Shown here: piece after piece, positions 63,022 to 64,000 of the stretch | Layout of the letters: each line of letters opens with the position of its first letter | Numbering within the stretch: position 1 is the stretch's first letter | Assembly: GCA_947502815.1 (NCBI GenBank) | Contig: CANNBH010000001.1 | Location: 1-64,000 of the forward strand | Direction: 5' to 3' | DNA: 64,000 bases | Origin: an uncultured Erythrobacter sp. | GTDB taxonomy: Bacteria > Pseudomonadota > Alphaproteobacteria > Sphingomonadales > Sphingomonadaceae | Translations under genes and position numbers: made by a program | The notes under the pieces: model-generated | Database searches by the model: none | What the model was told of the DNA's origin: nothing | Seen by the model: only the letters and a program-made list of their open reading frames with translations

Positions 63022-63357
63022 TTAACGCGGCAATAGTTCGATGAACCGTTCTGGATTGTCGATATCCACCTCCAAAACCCAAATATCGGGATCTTGCTGG
63101 CTGCGGCGAGTGAGATAGTCGGAAAATTCCGTTGGATTTTCAACGTCTTGTGTTTTCGTCGTAACGAAAGAGCGGGTTCCATCCATCTGAGGCATTCTTT
63201 CGAAAAGCCGAGCGTTCTCACCGCGAAACATGGTTACAATCAAAATGGTTCCAGCGTCGCGTTCACCCTTAGACAGGACCATCGCGGTGCCGCCGTGCGA
63301 TTCGGTGAGGCGAATCAGGCTCGCGATCTCCAGATGCGCTGGAAGCCGGGTGCTCAG
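63022..63357 (-). CDS. DUF1491 protein, probable CTG start
   Basis: 111 residues. The family text is RLPAHLEIASLIRLTE... TAMVLSKGERDAGTILIV... MPQMDG... DIWVLEVDIDNPERFI. The first ATG (63282) lies inside the conserved domain, so translation must begin earlier. No ATG, GTG or TTG is in frame after the upstream stop; CTG 63357-63355 gives L-S-T-R-L-P-A-H at the exact place homologues begin with Met, follows GAGGG by nine bases, and overlaps the thioesterase stop as CTGA. Function unknown. Confidence 0.82.
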   Translation of the reverse strand: MSTRLPAHLEIASLIRLTESHGGTAMVLSKGERDAGTILIVTMFRGENARLFERMPQMDGTRSFVTTKTQDVENPTEFSDYLTRRSQQDPDIWVLEVDIDNPERFIELLPR

Positions 63358-63809
63358 GCGGAATATCCCTCTAAGCTCGATAGGGCGATGCGGGATCGCA
63401 TGAATGTGCCCGTGCCGCGGCCTATTTCATCGCCTTCGCTGTCTATCAGCCGAGATTCTGCCACCAGCACGCGCCTTTTCCCGCTAACCCAGCGCCCTTC
63501 GGCGATAACTTCGCCTTCGCGCACCGGTTTGGTGAAATGCAGGTTGAAACTGGTGGTGAGCAGAAAACGATCCGTCGCCAGCGTGTTTGCCGCGTAAAAC
63601 GCCGCATCATCAAGCATTTTGAAGTAGATCGTGCCATGCGCCGCGCCCGCTGCGTGATACACATCAGGCGTTATGGTGAAGGTGAGGCGTGAATGCCCTT
63701 CGCTGGGGATCTCAAGCCGTGACGAAAAGACCTGGTTGACCGGGGCGGACTGATACAACCGTTCCAGCGCCCGGTGGTGAAGGTCCGCTCCAGCAGGCTT
63801 GGCCGCCAT
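63354..63809 (-). CDS. PaaI family thioesterase
   Basis: 151 residues, hot-dog fold. HAAGAAHGTIYFKMLDDAAFYAANTL contains the catalytic Asp region typical of acyl-CoA thioesterases of the PaaI group. Substrate unknown. It lies between ptsN and DUF1491 and is probably in one operon with both (2-base gap to ptsN, 4-base overlap with DUF1491). Confidence 0.87.
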   Translation of the reverse strand: MAAKPAGADLHHRALERLYQSAPVNQVFSSRLEIPSEGHSRLTFTITPDVYHAAGAAHGTIYFKMLDDAAFYAANTLATDRFLLTTSFNLHFTKPVREGEVIAEGRWVSGKRRVLVAESRLIDSEGDEIGRGTGTFMRSRIALSSLEGYSA

Positions 63810-63811
63810 TC

Positions 63812-64000
63812 TTAGGCAGCAACCCGCAAGAGTTGATTGGTCAAAACCGCAAAGACGGCTTCTGCATCGGCGGCATCGGTCAAACGATTGATCATCGTTT
63901 CATCGCGCACAAGCCGGGAAATCGCTGCGAGCGCGTGAAGGTGAGTCGCGCCAGCATTCTCTGGCGACACCAAACCAAACACGAAAGAGACGGGAATGCC
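63812..64000 (-). CDS. ptsN: PTS IIA-Ntr protein, 3' end
   Basis: Only the last 62 codons are in the window; the 5' end lies beyond 64000. The visible sequence GIPVSFVFGLVSPENAGATHLHALAAISRLVRDE and the following helix are typical of the PtsN C-terminal half. It is the phosphoryl acceptor of the nitrogen-related PTS and signals carbon/nitrogen/potassium state. Confidence 0.85.
   Translation of the reverse strand, partial: GIPVSFVFGLVSPENAGATHLHALAAISRLVRDETMINRLTDAADAEAVFAVLTNQLLRVAA

Overview
The window is a gene-dense, high-GC (high 50s percent by eye) chromosomal segment of an alphaproteobacterium, most likely a member of the Sphingomonadales near Erythrobacteraceae. The evidence is the protein families: MmcB behind a GTTC-N7-GTTC LexA site, two UrcA proteins, DUF2093, DUF2141, DUF1491, a PopZ/DUF2497 protein, a fused ThiS-ThiG, and the alphaproteobacterial type of suf operon led by an Rrf2 regulator. 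I see no rRNA, insertion sequence, prophage or CRISPR array. No gene-free stretch reaches 300 bases; the longest (37255-37546) holds a candidate small RNA and a palindrome.

Layout. 1-9800: tRNA-Arg(CCG), the SOS gene mmcB, a fatty acid hydroxylase, a PAS protein, an App1-type phosphatase, an esterase, and a run of envelope proteins (M48 protease with TPRs, DsbA-like protein, second HELAH metallopeptidase). 9915-15137: a LytS/LytTR two-component pair, nadC, a membrane protein, a secreted RNase T2 that seems to start at CTG, then tadA. 15304-25971: rpmB, an esterase-like protein, an M23 lipoprotein, DUF2093, xseA and purD (divergent, with overlapping start codons), a LysR regulator facing an UrcA gene, a cytochrome c, a PfkB kinase, an EI24 protein and an internally repeated hypothetical.

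26001-33328 is the centrepiece: a minus-strand suf operon (Rrf2 regulator, sufB, four non-Suf genes, sufC, sufD, sufS, sufT, sufA). In it every gene overlaps the next, so no base between the first start and last stop is untranslated. Between sufB and sufC lies a 40-codon chimera made of the 5' end of the downstream DUF559 gene joined to the 3' end of sufB. It separates two unrelated small genes and keeps the overlap chain intact.

33462-47372: two AraC paralogues around a DUF885 lipoprotein, a candidate small RNA, pyrD, a gamma-glutamyltransferase lipoprotein, an acyl-CoA synthetase, two hypotheticals, thiSG, a MerC-domain protein behind a Zur-like box, heme A synthase, cutA and an exported hypothetical. 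47581-64000: rplM-rpsI, a phosphoesterase, a second UrcA, a second LytS/LytTR pair, fumC, a Pcm-like/TolC/PopZ-like run, an S9 peptidase, a ferredoxin-like protein, CBS protein, erpA, xth, a cell-wall hydrolase, DUF1491 (again apparently CTG-started), a PaaI thioesterase and the 3' end of ptsN.

Most genes are housekeeping: NAD, purine, pyrimidine, thiamine, heme A and Fe-S biogenesis, translation, DNA repair and envelope maintenance. The parts worth a second look are the suf operon structure, the non-ATG starts and several uncharacterised palindromic operators.
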